Assembly (NCBI GenBank): GCA_905147135.1
Contig: LR990044.1
Coordinates: 10,916,122 to 10,980,121, forward strand
Length of the DNA: 64,000 bases
Origin: Blastobasis lacticolella
Lineage: Eukaryota; Arthropoda; Insecta; Lepidoptera; Blastobasidae
Reading direction: 5' to 3'
Shown: piece by piece, positions 10,301 through 23,446 of the stretch
Position numbering within the stretch: position 1 is the first letter of the stretch
Layout: the number at the start of each line of letters is the position of its first letter
The notes under the pieces: model-generated
Told to the model about the DNA's origin: nothing
Seen by the model: the letters and a program-made list of their open reading frames with translations, nothing else
Database searches by the model: none
Translations under genes and position numbers: made by a program

Positions 10301-13300
10301 ACGACGCTCCATCGATTTAAGCATAATGCTTCCAATGGGGCCATATATTTTTAAAAGTTCACTCTATGCAATAAAATATATTTCGTTTACTACTTTGTTA
10401 TGCTCTTAAAATACATTTTAGTCGCGCATTAACTAACAATTAAAATGGTAAGGCCGTCGTTTCCATGAAAGTAAATGAGACAGTGCATTAAAAAGTAAAA
10501 TAAGGATCAATAATCCAGTCCTTAATGGGAGTACAGTGGGCTAATTATGATTATAAGAATCCATAAAGAATATAGCTGCCATAATTATGAAGTAGCAAGA
10601 GGTAATTCTGCAAACGACAGCGATTGTCAATTTTGCAGTCTATAAACTCGATTCATTTATGCTATAAGTAGTTGGTGTTTAATGTGAAAAAAGGAACAAT
10701 TCGCATTGCAAAATGCTGCATAAAGACGCGGGGCGGTTTGCCTTGAGCCCGTTGGAGTCGGCAGCTGCAAGGGGTTATTTTTGAGGCCACTTTTTGCACT
10801 ATTTACTTATCTACCGGTTTCATTGTGATCCTACTGGATGGTTGCCGCGCCGCGCCGACTTTCAAGTAATTGGCTTTTGTATTGAAGGCAACGTTGCTTA
10901 TTTTGTACATTTAAATTTTAATTGGGACTTCTTGTTTAAACTATTAACACAAGAATCCTGGTTTAAACTTCGGTCTACTGTTATCGGAAGGTTTCGAAAT
11001 TAAATTGACAAATCCGCGTACGTTTGGCGGCAAGATTGAACGCCAAATTTAAATTCTCGCAACGCATCCCTTCCCTGCTCAGATTTAAGTTGAAAACGTG
11101 CCAAAAAATTTCTAACTTCGGTGCGTTGTACGTAACATCAGAACAATGTGATACGCGCACATTGTGCAGATTATTTTTAAGACGGATTACTTAAATGCTG
11201 CGTTGTTTGTTTGAGAAATGGTTTGCGCGAAGTAAAAACGCATTGCATATTTTAAAAGTGCAGATGCTGTTCAATGACTCAACTTGGGGCAAATGTGTGT
11301 TATTAAGTTTTTATGCGCGCCTATTAGCTGTAGTTAGCCATAAGCGTCAAACACAAAAAGCGCATGTGTCATCGGCCGGTAAGCCGAGAGATACGCGAGT
11401 TAATCGCCCAATATTACGCTTTTGAGCCTTAATCTACCTGCTACTGGATAAAGCGCATAATTATACGCCAGAAAACAATCTTTTTAAAATGCAGAATGGA
11501 GTGTCAACTACCAACAAGACCCTGTATCTTACTTGCTACCGGTGCTTACTTGTTCATACCGGATTGACTAAACTTAAGACTAGGTATATTAGCACAGCCA
11601 GTGTAAAGTGTAGCGGGTAATATCAATCTAAACCAATTATAAACCTTAGTGCACACACCGTTTAATCGACGAACAGGCGCGGCGCGTTCAATTAGCGACG
11701 TGTAGCGAGCGATTAACTGCCGAGCGCGCATGCAAAAAGCGAAACGTGTGTGGCCTGCCTTATATTACAGTACTTATACTATAATAGAGCACTCTTAACT
11801 AAAATTCTCCTTTGCGCAAGACAAGTTGCCAGTGAAATGTTTTTAACCGGATAGCGTTGATTTTACCCTCGCTGTCGCCCCAAATAGCAAGCGAGCGCGA
11901 AGTCCCTGTTATACGAGGTTAATCCAAAAATTGAGGTCGTAAAAAGAGCTCAAATTTTCCAGAAGCCCTGACCTATTTCGACGTATTTGGGAGCTCCAAA
12001 AAGGTTCAAAACAAAGGCTGAGTTTTGAATAGACGTTGGTTTTAAATTCCCATTCTCAGTTGGGCTGGGCTGTGCAGCAACAGAGCCGATTACAGGCAGT
12101 AGCTCTATGTTCCGTTGTGTACAGTTTTAGAGATAATTTGAGCCCAGCTTGAGGCATAATTTTTCGAATGCGGATTTGTAACGGTGCCTCCCTTCTCACA
12201 ATGTGCGGTGCGGCACGGAGAAGACCACCGGCGTCGTAACCGCTTCAATGATCCATTGTGAGTGTATTCATCGGAAGTTTTACTTCGAACATAAAAAAGT
12301 AACTATATTGGTAACAAGTGCCCATTAAATAATTTACGACTTCGTCAAACAGGCAAATGGTACTTAATTCAAGGAAAAAAACAACTAAATTATTAGCAAT
12401 AATTGCAATCTAAACTTCAAAACAACCCAATTTCCGAACGTCCGACAAAAGCAGTGTAAACAAGATTTCCAGCTTCAGCGTAAAATGCGGATTGGAATTT
12501 GAATTAGGAATTCGCCATTCGATATGGTCCGAACACCGTTTGAATTTGAATTTAGAAACGTGCCGCGGCCGAGTTTATTCACTTCACACTATTGATTGAG
12601 CGTGGACCAATGGACATGCCTACACGGCTAATTTACGATTCGTTTTGGCTGTAAGACGACGCGTACCTTTACTTTACTGCTTAATTACTTATCAGTTCAT
12701 AGTCCATGTTATTACTAGCCGCTTGCATTTCCTAACTCGTCTAACAATCGATTATCCCGCGGGATCCTGTTATTTTTATGAGGCATAAAGTACCCTGCGA
12801 CACTCGGGAATAAGGTAGCTTTCTTTTACCTGTTAAGTAAAAGAATTTCCTAAATCGGTAAAGTACATTCGGAGTTTTTCTTATAAGTAGGTACTAGGTA
12901 CTTTACCGCCGTGTCATCTCACCTGGTAAGTAACTATACGGCCGAAGATGGTGTAAGTAAATACAATGTGTATGGTGTACCGTATTTATAATATTTGAGT
13001 TTGACAGTAATTTAATGGTGCCAGTTTAAGCAAGAGCATAGTTCCTAAAACATTCTTCCTTACTGGAACAACGTAGGTACTACTTTTATAGGCAAATTGT
13101 GCACAAACTTTTATTGAAAGTAGTTATTAATTAATGAAAGAATTTTAAAAGTCGGCTAGGAACTTACCTATATAAGTAGGTAGTAAATGACTTCATCCGT
13201 TACAACAAACATACAAAATACAAAAAACATCAAATCTTTTCTCAGTCATCTGTTTTCGATGACAATAACGTTTCAAATTATGCTAATTTATACGTAATTT

Positions 13301-13850
13301 TAGACACATGTAATTAAAAAATGTATTAATTTGGTTAAAATAACCATATAATAGAGCAATAAGTCAACGGTTTCAATAACATTACTCCACGCAACGTATT
13401 AATTTGCAGTCCTCAATATAATTATGATGGATGACGTAATTACTGGTCACAGAACTGAGTTACGTGATTAATTTAAAATGGAAATTCGTCGTTCTACCAG
13501 CTTCGGACTGAATCCATATAACCGACATTGAATGTTAATCCTCTGAAGTCAATTAGTAGCAGTTTAACCGGTGGTCAACTTAAACTTTCGATTTTACATT
13601 CAGCACGGCTTTGTACAAACTTTCCCGCTCTTTTCTGATTGAACTGCTGTTTTTTTTTAATTCTTAGCTCTTGTGGCGGTCTCAGTCAATTGGAAAGGCT
13701 ATGATAGCTTCCATCGTAGAACTCAAAGTAAAAACATCTAAAGTTTAATCCTTATTGGATTACATGAGGTCTGTTACTAATTGGGGCATGACTGCTAATA
13801 TGGTAATACATATTTTTCATCGATTCCGATCTTATTTGTGGGGCTCGACG
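10301..13850. other. Intronic stretch without supportable features
   Basis: Part of the 39.6 kb A/B intron. Small ORFs in this span lack domains, splice sites in phase and codon bias. No RNA gene was recognised. Confidence 0.4.
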
Positions 13851-13874
13851 TTCGGATTTTGAACAAACAACCGT

Positions 13875-14010
13875 TATGCGGCGCGTTCGGTCGCCGCCGG
13901 CTCACCGGCACTCACGAGTGACTTTTGTACCCGTAATTGGTTTTTTCTAACGGCGCCGACGGCCGCCATGTTAATTCCCACGGGCTCTCGACCGAAACAA
14001 TCAAACCCTA
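13875..14010. promoter_or_regulatory. CpG-rich island with a GCCAT-type site
   Basis: A GC-rich island (cggtcgccgccggctcaccg followed by further CpGs) ends in ggccgccatgttaa, which contains GCCAT, the core bound by Pho/YY1-type Polycomb factors. One site is weak evidence. A second ggccatattaat block lies at about 17030. Confidence 0.3.
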
Positions 14011-15446
14011 GCAGCTATTCCAACTGCTAGACAAGTAAGTACTAATTTAATAGTAAACCCATTTCGTATTGGTATTTGAAGAGCTTTCAGCGCAAATGTA
14101 TTGCATCCGATATGTGAAACCCGATTCGATACGATTGTTAATACAAAAAGCAAAAAAAATGAAGAGGTTTAATTTTTTTACAGGCCGTAACAATCCACTG
14201 CTGGACTAGACCTACCTCCACATTATTGGAAGGTATTGTCATAATAAAATCTGCTACACAACTTATGGCAACTACTACCTATTCCGACTTTTTCTTCTTA
14301 TCGTGTCAATGATGAAATAGGTTAGTTTATTACTATTCTGACTAATTAGCTATGACGGTATGTTGGTTTGTCCATCGCCGCATCAACGTAGCAAGGGACT
14401 GACTTCATTCTATTTATAGACTTTGTTGTTTGTGTATGCGGAGAGTGACATCCTACTTTATTAACCGAGTTATAAAAAAACGATACCTTATTTCGTCGGC
14501 GTATCCAATATATTTTTTAATATTTTTATTGCTCGAGTGAAGGATCTTAAGCTAGTTTTTTATAATTACGCACAAGAAGGAATAACAATTCTCATCCCCT
14601 TTGCCTGTGCTGGTTGCGAGCTCATGACAGTTTATGCCTCGAGAAGATTAGGGCGCCATATTGTTAAATACGTTAAAGATAGTGATCTTATAATTACATT
14701 AGAATCGATTAGAATAATAGTAGGCATTAGAATATATTAAGGTTGTTTTCAGAAAATTAGTAAATAATTATATACAAAAGATTAACAAAGTGAGAAATTT
14801 GCGAGCGGCAATGTTATTGACACCGTGCGGCGCTATTTGTTTGAACCATACACCAAACCACCCAACACCGGTATTGTATGATGGTGATTGTGTGATAATG
14901 TCAATAATATCCGTCCGACATAATTTGCATTCTCAGGTTTGCTTTCACGTAAATTAAATCTTACTACTATTTCATATTTGAGGTACCCCCTTTCGAATCT
15001 GACAGGGTAATTTTACAACCCGTATACGACTCGAGTACTACTTACATACATGAATAGGTATTACCAATGCGTCGTCGACTCGCTTTGATGTTATTGCCAA
15101 TAAACCTCGTCTCACCTGATAAATATTTACGTTGGCCGGAGATTTCGCGAACTTTGCGACAACGCGAATATCGCCGACGCTAATGTGAACGGTCACAATA
15201 TCAAAATAATGGTTGTGTTGCAAGTTGTAGTTAACATTTGTCATTGTGGAAATATTATGAGGGGGTCAGCCGTTTGTGCTTATGATGGCTCAGTCGCAGT
15301 GACCGGACCTCTAGCATACCTATATTGGTATAGTAGGGATTTCTAGCAGATATTGGTATGTAGGAACTATACTATAGTACCTACAGGTAAGGGCAGTTAA
15401 TAATGCGTCTGTTTTCGCTTCGTATTTACTCACACGCATGCGACGC

Positions 15447-15708
15447 CGTGTGGTGTCCGGCAGAGTAGAATAGCACCAAACCCTAACACTCATGGGTGTC
15501 GTACAAGGCGACTAATGTTTTTGAGACAAAAGATCAAGAGTCTCCGTAGTCTGGAAAATGGGCAGCAGCATTTTCCATTGTTACATTTAAACACTGCGAT
15601 CTCCAACCCGCCTGCCAAGCGTGGAGATTATGGCAATAACCTCCCCTTTCGTGGGAGAGGCCGTAAGTCCTGCAGTAGACTGCGACGGGCTGTGTTGATG
15701 ATGCGACG
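15447..15708 (+). repeat. Dispersed repeat R2, copy 1 (LINE-tail-like)
   Basis: About 260 bp closely similar to 59539-59796 on the same strand: gtgtggtgtccggcagagta, then the block ctgccaagcgtggagattat, then gtcctgcagtagactg. The last phrase resembles the RTE-type tail, so both copies are probably 3' ends of one retroposon family. Confidence 0.7.
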
Positions 15709-16261
15709 CTCTACCAAGCGCTACAAGCCGATGTGCACTATTTACCGCCGTAATCCGTAATAGCTCTGAGGGGTCTGGGGTCATTGCAGGCGATCGTACT
15801 CGTGGATACGATTGAAGAAGGTAATCTTTAGAACTACTGATCCGCTTCCGATTTTCTTCTTCACTAAGTAATAGAAAGTTTCAATGTTACCGTGGGACAT
15901 AAGCTTTGATCCCGGAGAAATAAATAATATAAGCAGATGTTGGAGAGAAAATTTAAAGTTTATGCGAATCCAATTCCACTTGATCCGCTGATAAAAATCT
16001 TCTAGCAAAGTCTACTAACTCATTATAAATGAAAAAGGGTAGGTGTACCAAAGAGATTGGAAAGTTAGTTACCTTCACGGTTATAAATTTTTTTTTTTGC
16101 TCTGTGGTGTGTACCTACTAGGTAGGGTAGGTTGTTTGTTAGAATCTCTAAAACACAGTCTTGGAATAGGATGAAGAGTCTTTCTTTCACGGAACGGACC
16201 AACGTGAGCGCGACAGATGCTTGTAAAAGCTAAAATTAATGAATTAAATATACTTAAACTT

Positions 16262-16300
16262 ATACTATATAAAACTCAACTCAACTCAAAACTCAACTAT
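16262..16300 (+). repeat. AACTC-rich simple repeat
   Basis: Imperfect tandem aactc units (actcaactcaactcaaaact). Minor. Confidence 0.6.
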
Positions 16301-16504
16301 ACAAAACAAACTCATCCAAGGTCGATAAGCATTGTGGACCTTACTACTAACTGGCAGGTGTAATAAAATTTATAAAGCTCAGGTGTTTGTCTGCTGACAG
16401 ACAAAAACAATCGCTTGGGCTGTTTTGGCTATAACACTGCTCCAATATTGATTACTCATTATGAAAACTCCTTGGACCCTGGGAAGGAATATAGCCTACA
16501 TATA

Positions 16505-16606
16505 AAACCTAAAAAAATACTGTCCCGGGCCCTAAACTGTTCTACCAACTACAGGATCCCTAGCGGAAGACCTTGGTCAACTTCGCCGTACCATTAGCGA
16601 AGTTTT
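16505..16606 (+). repeat. Dispersed repeat R1, plus copy
   Basis: Shares ccctaaactgttc and tagcggaagaccttggtcaa with 58056-58116 (+) and, as reverse complement, with 58395-58620. No coding content. Confidence 0.55.
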
Positions 16607-16906
16607 CCCACCTAACCCTCCTCCACCCAGAGTCTGACGCGGTCCGTATGACCGAGAGGTCGACAGGCAGCAAGGTTGACCAAGGAGAATGTAGAAAGAA
16701 ACCGTCGATAAACCGACGTATACGAACAAAATAAACACGAACTAGGGAAGCGCTTATCTATTTTTACGCTCGCATAAATCCAATTTTGGTCACGTCGGCC
16801 ACCGGCGGCCGTCGAATCCGCGGACGTGATAGCATCTTCGCGTAATTGGGAATAGTCAATGGGAGTGAATTCGGCGATCATTGTGGCGAGGCAACCAACC
16901 CGACGG

Positions 16907-16946
16907 TTATTCGGGTTATTCGGTGTATTCGGGTCGGGTCGGGTCG
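16907..16946 (+). repeat. Short tandem cluster of TTCGGG/GGGTC units
   Basis: ttattcgggttattcggtgt is followed by three gggtc units. It sits at the edge of a GC-rich island (16780-17050) that also has ggccaccggcggccgtcg. It may be slippage-prone or regulatory. Confidence 0.55.
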
Positions 16947-17049
16947 TCGGCCGCGACAGATTTGGGCCGTTGACTTCCTTCCTTGATTAACGACGTACCT
17001 ACGAAGTTTTCTTTGTGCGACGCGCCGCGGCCATATTAATTAAAGGGCC

Positions 17050-18100
17050 CGTTCGTTTTATTGCAAATAGATAAATTCTTTGGTTGATACGGTTGTTTAT
17101 TCGGGCGAACAAGTCGTTGACTACCGTAATTGTTGTGTGGAACTAGATTTTGGCAACATGGAAGGGGAATAAATGCATACAGGGTATTTGTAAAATTTTC
17201 CGGAAGTCATCTAATAATAAAATATTGGCTGTAAATAATTACTAGCAATATTAGCAATAGAGTAGCGTTTTATACCGTAGTTATGTATTAGCAGTGTAAC
17301 TATGTATGTAACAGTAGTATCTTTACTCTATTATTTGTATTGTTTTTTAGTAGTTATAAATTTAAATCTCATAAACACTTCAGCTACAGTCAATAGTATA
17401 TCTAATATAGCTGTATGTATTTATAGTGAAACTGTGCTACCATCGTTTTGAATGTGTAAAAAGGTAACTAAAAGAGAACACGCTAAGATTAATGTGTGAC
17501 TCATATCCCTAGATAACAGCGAATATATTCCTACTAGATAATAAAATTTATAGGTACGTCGTTTATATTTAGCACAAAAATAAAGAGAAGTAAATTGGCT
17601 AGTAGGGCGCTTGTAGTAAGTAGATCGTACTAATATTGGAACTATGAGTCAGTAGATAATATTTTTAATCTTTTAATCTTCTAATTATGATTATTTATTA
17701 TTAGTTAAACTGTTTAGGGCCTCGTGACGGTATTTATTTATTTATATAAGGTAAAGTAAAGATTAAAAGGACAAAATAATTAATAAACGTAATAATTGTC
17801 ATAAATAAGTGTTTGGTTATATCGTTATACACGAAAAAATGGCGGCGTCGTAAAACAGATAAATTTGCTGCCATCACAGTGCATGAGTACCTACACACAA
17901 GACAAGAAGATAACTCATGGCCCTTGAAAACAACAACATCACCTCGGCGACTGCCGCAAATGCTTAAATGAGGTATGCAGAACAAATCCCATAACCCTAC
18001 AATGGATTAAAAGACACAGCGGATCGTAGGGGAACGATGCAGCTGACGAGTTGGCCAGAAGAGGCTCAAGTACGAAGCCCACAGGCCGTTCTACCTATGC
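17050..18100. other. Plain AT-rich intron
   Basis: No supportable feature. The minus ORF near 17734-17985 is chance sequence. Confidence 0.45.
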
Positions 18101-18103
18101 CAT

Positions 18104-18332
18104 TGACGACCTGAGTGGTTCAGTGGTCAACATGCCGTTCTGCCACGAAAGAGGTCCCGCCGGGCAGAAATTGAAATGTTGAATTTTTATTTCTGTTACG
18201 GGTCTGGGTGTTCTATGTATAATAAGTATGTATTTGAAAAGTATATAAGTAGTTTATCAGTTATCTAGCACCCATAACACAAGCTTTGCTTACTTTGGGG
18301 CTAGATGGCGTTGTGTGAATTTGTCCACGATT
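18104..18332 (+). mobile_element. SINE-1, tRNA-derived, internally deleted copy
   Basis: Same family as 20894-21157: gacctgagtggttcagtggt at the head and ctagatggcgttgtgtgaat at the tail. Compared with that copy it lacks about 25 bp including box B, so it is transcriptionally dead. Confidence 0.75.
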
Positions 18333-18373
18333 ATTTGCATGGACCCGCAAACACCGGGTGGAATGAATCAAGG

Positions 18374-18734
18374 TAAAACATAACCAACTCTGGTCATCAC
18401 TAGAGGAATGCAGAGAAGCCAAGGAGGCTCTACCGATAATCCTTTTCTGAAAGGCTCTTAAAACTAACCAAAAAGCAACTTCGTCTGGTAACCGGAGCTT
18501 TAACGGGACACGGTCCATTTTATAAACGCCTCTTCACCATAGGTCTCACCGACAGCCCCCAGCAGAACCTGCCTGCGGGAGGAGGAGACGGCAGCACATG
18601 TCCTGCAGACATGCGAGGGGGTGGCATCATACAGGCATGAGCATCTCGGACAACCACAAACCCTTCCGGAGACGTTTGTAAAACTGAAAGGGTTGCTACG
18701 TTTCCTGGAGGAGTTGGGATGGCAGGAACAATAG
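18374..18734 (+). pseudogene. Non-LTR retrotransposon RNase H-region fragment
   Basis: Pieces in two or three frames read QLWSSLEECREAKEAL, then LRLVTGALTGHGPFYKRLFT, then CLREEETAAHVLQTCEG, then LLRFLEELGWQEQ and a stop. The order (W-x-x-L-x-x-C-R, L-T-G-H, C-x-x-x-E-E-E-T-x-x-H-x-L-x-x-C) is that of the RNase H/C-terminal part of jockey-like elements. At least two frameshifts break it. It inserted next to the deleted SINE-1. Confidence 0.75.
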
Positions 18735-18807
18735 GGTATCTTGGAGTAGGTACACCATATCCACGCAGAATAGGCGCGAGTTCGCCTGAATGCGAAAACG
18801 CCCCGGA

Positions 18808-18828
18808 TACATCTATCTATCTATCTTT
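18808..18828 (+). repeat. ATCT microsatellite
   Basis: atctatctatctatct follows the LINE fragment and may be its 3' tail. Confidence 0.6.
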
Positions 18829-18829
18829 G

Positions 18830-20890
18830 AGTACACACACGGCCAGATACTTGGAGCTATTTTAATTTAAGCCTTTTTTTAGAAATATACACAATAACCC
18901 CGCAGTCACCTTAGACCTGGTAAACCTACCCATTTAGACCATGAGCAGAAACGGGAACTAGAGTAATGGCAGAGTTCTTTGTTGAGATTGTACATTGCAA
19001 ATGATGTAATTTGCAAAGTGAACGGAGCTTCCCATCATACCTATATTAAAAGCAATAAATGTAGGTAGGTAATGTTTTTGATTATTTCACTTATTTTAGG
19101 TTCAATAGACACGCCACAAGTATCTAAACAAACAACACAAAAGAGCGGGAAACCACACAAAGGCTGGCAAACAATTTTATAGGTACCGCTTATTTATAAG
19201 TTCGGTGACCTATACATTTACCTCCGCCCGTTTCATTCGCATAATATAGTCAGCGAGACTAGGTAAGTGACGCTGCCAAGAGAGTAGCTGTGTTATTAAA
19301 ACACGTAAACTATAATGGGGAAGTTTGACAGACTTAGTAATTTTGAGGGCAAATATAATATTTAGCGCTTGAATCTGCAAATTCAAATATGTCTTGTTTA
19401 TTACCACCCAAATAATTTTGATCGTGGTAGGTATAACTGGTTTAATGCACTATATTTATGATTTACAGACACTTGTACGCAGGATGCAGGAAGATGTAAT
19501 AGCCTTTAGAGAGCTCTTGGACCCAATTTAGGTTCTGAACTTCCGACCGCTCTACAGGAAGGCTTTTTATGTACCTAAACCTGACATATTTCGGATTTTT
19601 TTAGATCTAATTTCTTATATTGGCAACAGTAAGTAACATCAACAGTAGCTCCCCCTTGACACTTTTGACAGACCTTACATATCAGGAATGCTTTAGTGAC
19701 CCAAAGTGTGACAACTATAATAAATTCAATGGGTAAACAAATGTCCCGCCCCATATCGTGAATGTGTGAATTTTGACGAATAGATCAATCATAAGGGCAC
19801 TTCCGCACTTAGGTATAAGTCCGTTTTCAATTCGTATCCTTTTCTGATCCGGCTTGGCCATCCTAGTAAGGGCCACTATCCACGAAGGGGTAGCTCCATA
19901 GACGCGTATTCGTTATTGTACGCTTGGTGTACGCCTGCTTGCCGCTTACATACTAAATTATGAAACTTTGCTCGCGATGCTACATGCAGGCTTCATGACG
20001 CTTGCCGGACATCGAGTGACCGCACGGGTTTATTATTATAAAAATGGCGGGAGCGGCTACGAATTTTATTAAGATTGTACGCCTCCGTGGACAGTGGCAC
20101 TAATTCTGTAGAAAACTAGTAAAACCACACAAACAAACATCCATAGAATTACTAGGACGAGACGACCAAACCGGGTCAGAAAGTCAGAACCGGACACGAA
20201 TAAAATATGAACCGAATACGTATTATGATTAAGCAAACGCAATAACGAAAACTTAGAACATCTCTAAGACCATCGTTTTCCGGAAAACTCTGCCTCATAT
20301 CCTGCATTTTGCCTCAACCGCGCGAACATACATAAAAAGCTCACTACTGATTTTTACAGGTTGCCCCTAAGCCCCACCAGATTGGCTAGTGTACCGGCGC
20401 CTTACAAAAAAATCTGTGTTGTTAGTCCGTGTGTTCCTATTCACGATTCGCGAGGTCGTCGGCCTCGGTTAGACGCGATGACGATACGCCGCGCTTTTTG
20501 TATCTGTGGCTTTTTGTCGTCCCGCCGTGCGTTACCCCCGCGTGTGTCGGAATTCTTAGTAACCATACCGTAGCTAATAATTATCTGATATGATTTGTTA
20601 GATAGTGTTAAAGAGGGGTATGGCCGGCTCTCTTACAATTTGACGTTTTGCTATGCGATCAGTCTTAAGCCAGTTGACAGGCTGTCAAGTCGACTCATCA
20701 GTTAATAGGGTATGGGAGGAAATGACACATATAAACTCCCGTTTTATGGCTTTTTTCAGTACGATTTAGTACTAATAAAACGAACGATGCTCTAATTTAA
20801 ACTAGAAACTAGATTTTCGGCTGCCCACACAACAGGCTGTAATAAATTTATAAAACGGGGGCATCGCGGGTCTCTAAAGTATTAAACCAG
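18830..20890. other. Intronic, no supportable feature
   Basis: AT-rich sequence with taggtacctac-type motifs. A mildly GC-rich patch at 20420-20560 has open frames on the plus strand only, with no splice pair in phase. Confidence 0.4.
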
Positions 20891-20893
20891 TAT

Positions 20894-21157
20894 TGACGAC
20901 CTGAGTGGTTCAGTGGTCAACATGCCGTGGTGGTCTGCCACGCAAGAGGTCCCGGGTTCGATTCCCGGTCGGGCAGAAAATTAAACGATGAATTTTAATT
21001 TCTGTTACGGGTCTGGGTGTTCTATGTATAATAAGTATGTATTTAAAAGTATTTAAGTAGTTTATCAGTTATCTAGCACCCATAGCACAAGCTTTGCTTA
21101 GTTTGGGGCTAGATGGCGCTGTGTGAATTTGTCCGCGATTTATTTATTTATTATTTA
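20894..21157 (+). mobile_element. SINE-1, full-length tRNA-derived copy
   Basis: The head contains a box A-like tggttcagtgg (20906-20916) and a perfect box B ggttcgattcc (20955-20965) inside an exact T-arm (ccggg...cccgg). The acceptor stem is only partly paired. The body and tail match 18104-18332, ending in a tttatttattta tract. It lacks a clean tRNA fold and has a repeat body, so it is a SINE rather than a working tRNA gene. Confidence 0.82.
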
Positions 21158-21234
21158 GTATTCGAGTCCACAGCGGAAGACCTAGGTCAAACAGGCAATA
21201 ATATTTGGCAATATTACCATGTTGACAATAAAAT

Positions 21235-21434
21235 TGTATTTTTGTTTGCGGACGGTATCTATGACTACATATTATAAAACCCAGTCCCACGTCTGTCTGT
21301 TCCCGATAAACTCAAAAACTAGTGAACGGTTTTTCACGCTGTTTTCACCATTAGACAGACTGATTTTTGGGAAGGTTTAGGAGTATAATTTGTTAAGGTT
21401 CCCGTGCTAAGCCGGGGCGGGTCGCTAATAGGCA
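21235..21434 (+). mobile_element. Helitron-like 3' end
   Basis: Ends in cccgtgctaagccggggcgg followed by gtcgctaat. This is the short GC hairpin and CTA(A/G) terminus common at 3' ends of lepidopteran non-autonomous Helitrons. The body contains the typical tctgtctgttcccgataaac phrase. No Rep/helicase is present. Confidence 0.45.
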
Positions 21435-22780
21435 GGTATATAGTTTGGGTATTGTCAAGTACAGTTTAATCAAAATGGTTTATAGCTTTCAGTAGTTTAG
21501 GAAATTTAAGGAGGTACCTACAAGTAAATATGTAGGTATTGTCGGCGATTTTCCGACAGCTCTGTAAGGTTAGGTTATTAATGGTAATAATTATGAATTT
21601 TAGTTTATTATTACCACACATAAAGAAAGTGGAATAAGTTAATTCGTCTCTAATCATTGCAAAAAGTGTAATTGAAAATAAATAAATAACCTTTCGTAAA
21701 CTAGTTTAAACTCCTTTTAGTTAGCTTACGAGGGAATGTTACAGACCAATATTTATGCTCAGTGATTTAATAGCTGCGAAGTAACTGGCAGCTAAGAAAA
21801 GGAAAAAATCGAAACGAGCGGTCCATTCTTATTTCAAATTCGGGCGTTCGAAAGTGCCCCGCTTTAAGCTAGCCGATGTTTACGCGCAAGTATGAAGAAT
21901 CACTCCGCGGCGGATTATTATGTACCCAGCCAGTGCTATTAATAAATCATTTGGCACCGGTCCAATTACTAAACTAAACACGTGTAATGCGACTAACGAG
22001 CGGCGGACAGCGTCTGTGCTTAGGACGCTTCCTTCTGGTAACTAATCGTCTTATTAGTCCGGTCTGTCGTCGAGATGTAAGTAGATGGGTACAAGAACCG
22101 GCTTTCCATGAGCGCAATTTGTTAGTTTAACAGCTTTATGATCTGTCATTAGTTGCAATATTTAAGACGGATGCTGATTTCGCAATAAATTTGTTAAATA
22201 AATTTGTAGATGGCTTGAGTACGCTTTAAAACAAAATTTTAGGCTAAAAGCCTGGTGTGGCCTTTGTGGCAGGGCCATTTAACGCACAACCTCGAATATA
22301 TTTAGACATGGGAAATTCCCTGATCGTTTCACCGTAAAATTTTATGGCATACTTTAATATATTAGTTTCTATAATAGAGTCAGGCAAACTAGCAAGAAGA
22401 CCATAACTATTAGTCGATATTTAAACTACAGTCCGAAAAGGATTGGGACGGGTGTACTGGAACGCAAGTTTAATAATTACTAACCATTTGGGAACTGTGG
22501 CTTTGGATCATCGATACTTGGGAGTTTGAAAATAGCCGCGATTCTATACTCTACTAGTGATTGTAAGGAGCGTTTTCTTCCATAATAGTCAGTAAAAACA
22601 TAACCGTTCTTTCGATTAGGGTAGACCCGATCACGTCATCGTCGTTTTCGTCCCGTTCAATCGATCGATTCACATCATCGACGGTCGCACCGGCGTAACG
22701 TCCAAAACAATCCAGGCAAGCACAATTTCTCGGAACACGTTAATAAAAGTCATTCGGTGAAGCGTAAACTTCGTTGTTCT
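21435..22780. other. Intronic, no supportable feature
   Basis: AT-rich with scattered CpG patches near 22000 and 22640. No exon recognised. Confidence 0.4.
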
Positions 22781-22839
22781 TAATGTGTTCGTACCTAGTA
22801 TTCGTGGCTATCTCCATTTGCCACGTATATCGGGACCGA

Positions 22840-22920
22840 CCTAGTACGCACGGAACGCGGTGCGAGAGGCGACCCTAATTTGGAGCGTCTGTCTACTCTT
22901 CCCGCGCGTTTTATAGAGGC
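22840..22920. promoter_or_regulatory. Diverged copy of the shared 22-mer (copy 3)
   Basis: 22867-22888 matches the element at 10247 and 42312 at 18 of 22 positions (aggcgaccctaatttggagc) and also sits in a GC-rich patch. Confidence 0.35.
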
Positions 22921-23425
22921 CATAACATTTTACAGTTCCATTTTGAATCGTAATATAGTAAACGTTGGGCTTTAGACGTAATGTGTGCGGGGTTTTGATT
23001 ATTTATTTGTACTATGTTAAAGTGTTTAGTTTGCTGACACGGTTATGGGCGAGAATTAGCTATTAAATTAGAAATAAGCTGTACTTACCTGTTGTGTATT
23101 TTGTCTCTATGTTCGTTTTATAAGTAAAATAATTAACTGCTTAAAAAAGTACTAAATGGTAAAAATTAGGTTACCTACCTACGTTTAATATTTTTAATTA
23201 CCATGAAAGTATTTTAAGCAAGCCTGTAAGTTAGGTAAAAACCGTTGAATGTTTTCCTCAAAGAATACTCGTGGTTATTTTCGTTATCTATGGAAAGTTT
23301 ATTTTTATCAACGCTTAACAATCGCTGTACCAACAATAAGTACTTACTAAGTTTTTAGGTACTAGGTAGGTAGGTCATAAAATACGGAAATAGGAAATTT
23401 AATTTAAGAAAAGATGTGTGGCTGC

Positions 23426-23446
23426 TATAATGGCCCGGCCATTATA
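23426..23446. repeat. Perfect palindrome, 10 bp arms
   Basis: TATAATGGCC and GGCCATTATA flank a single C. It may be a short hairpin or a dimeric binding site. Confidence 0.75.

Noticed and set aside
20895..20977. tRNA gene with box A and box B
   Set aside because: Acceptor stem mispairs and the sequence belongs to a repeated unit with a non-tRNA body, so it is a SINE head.
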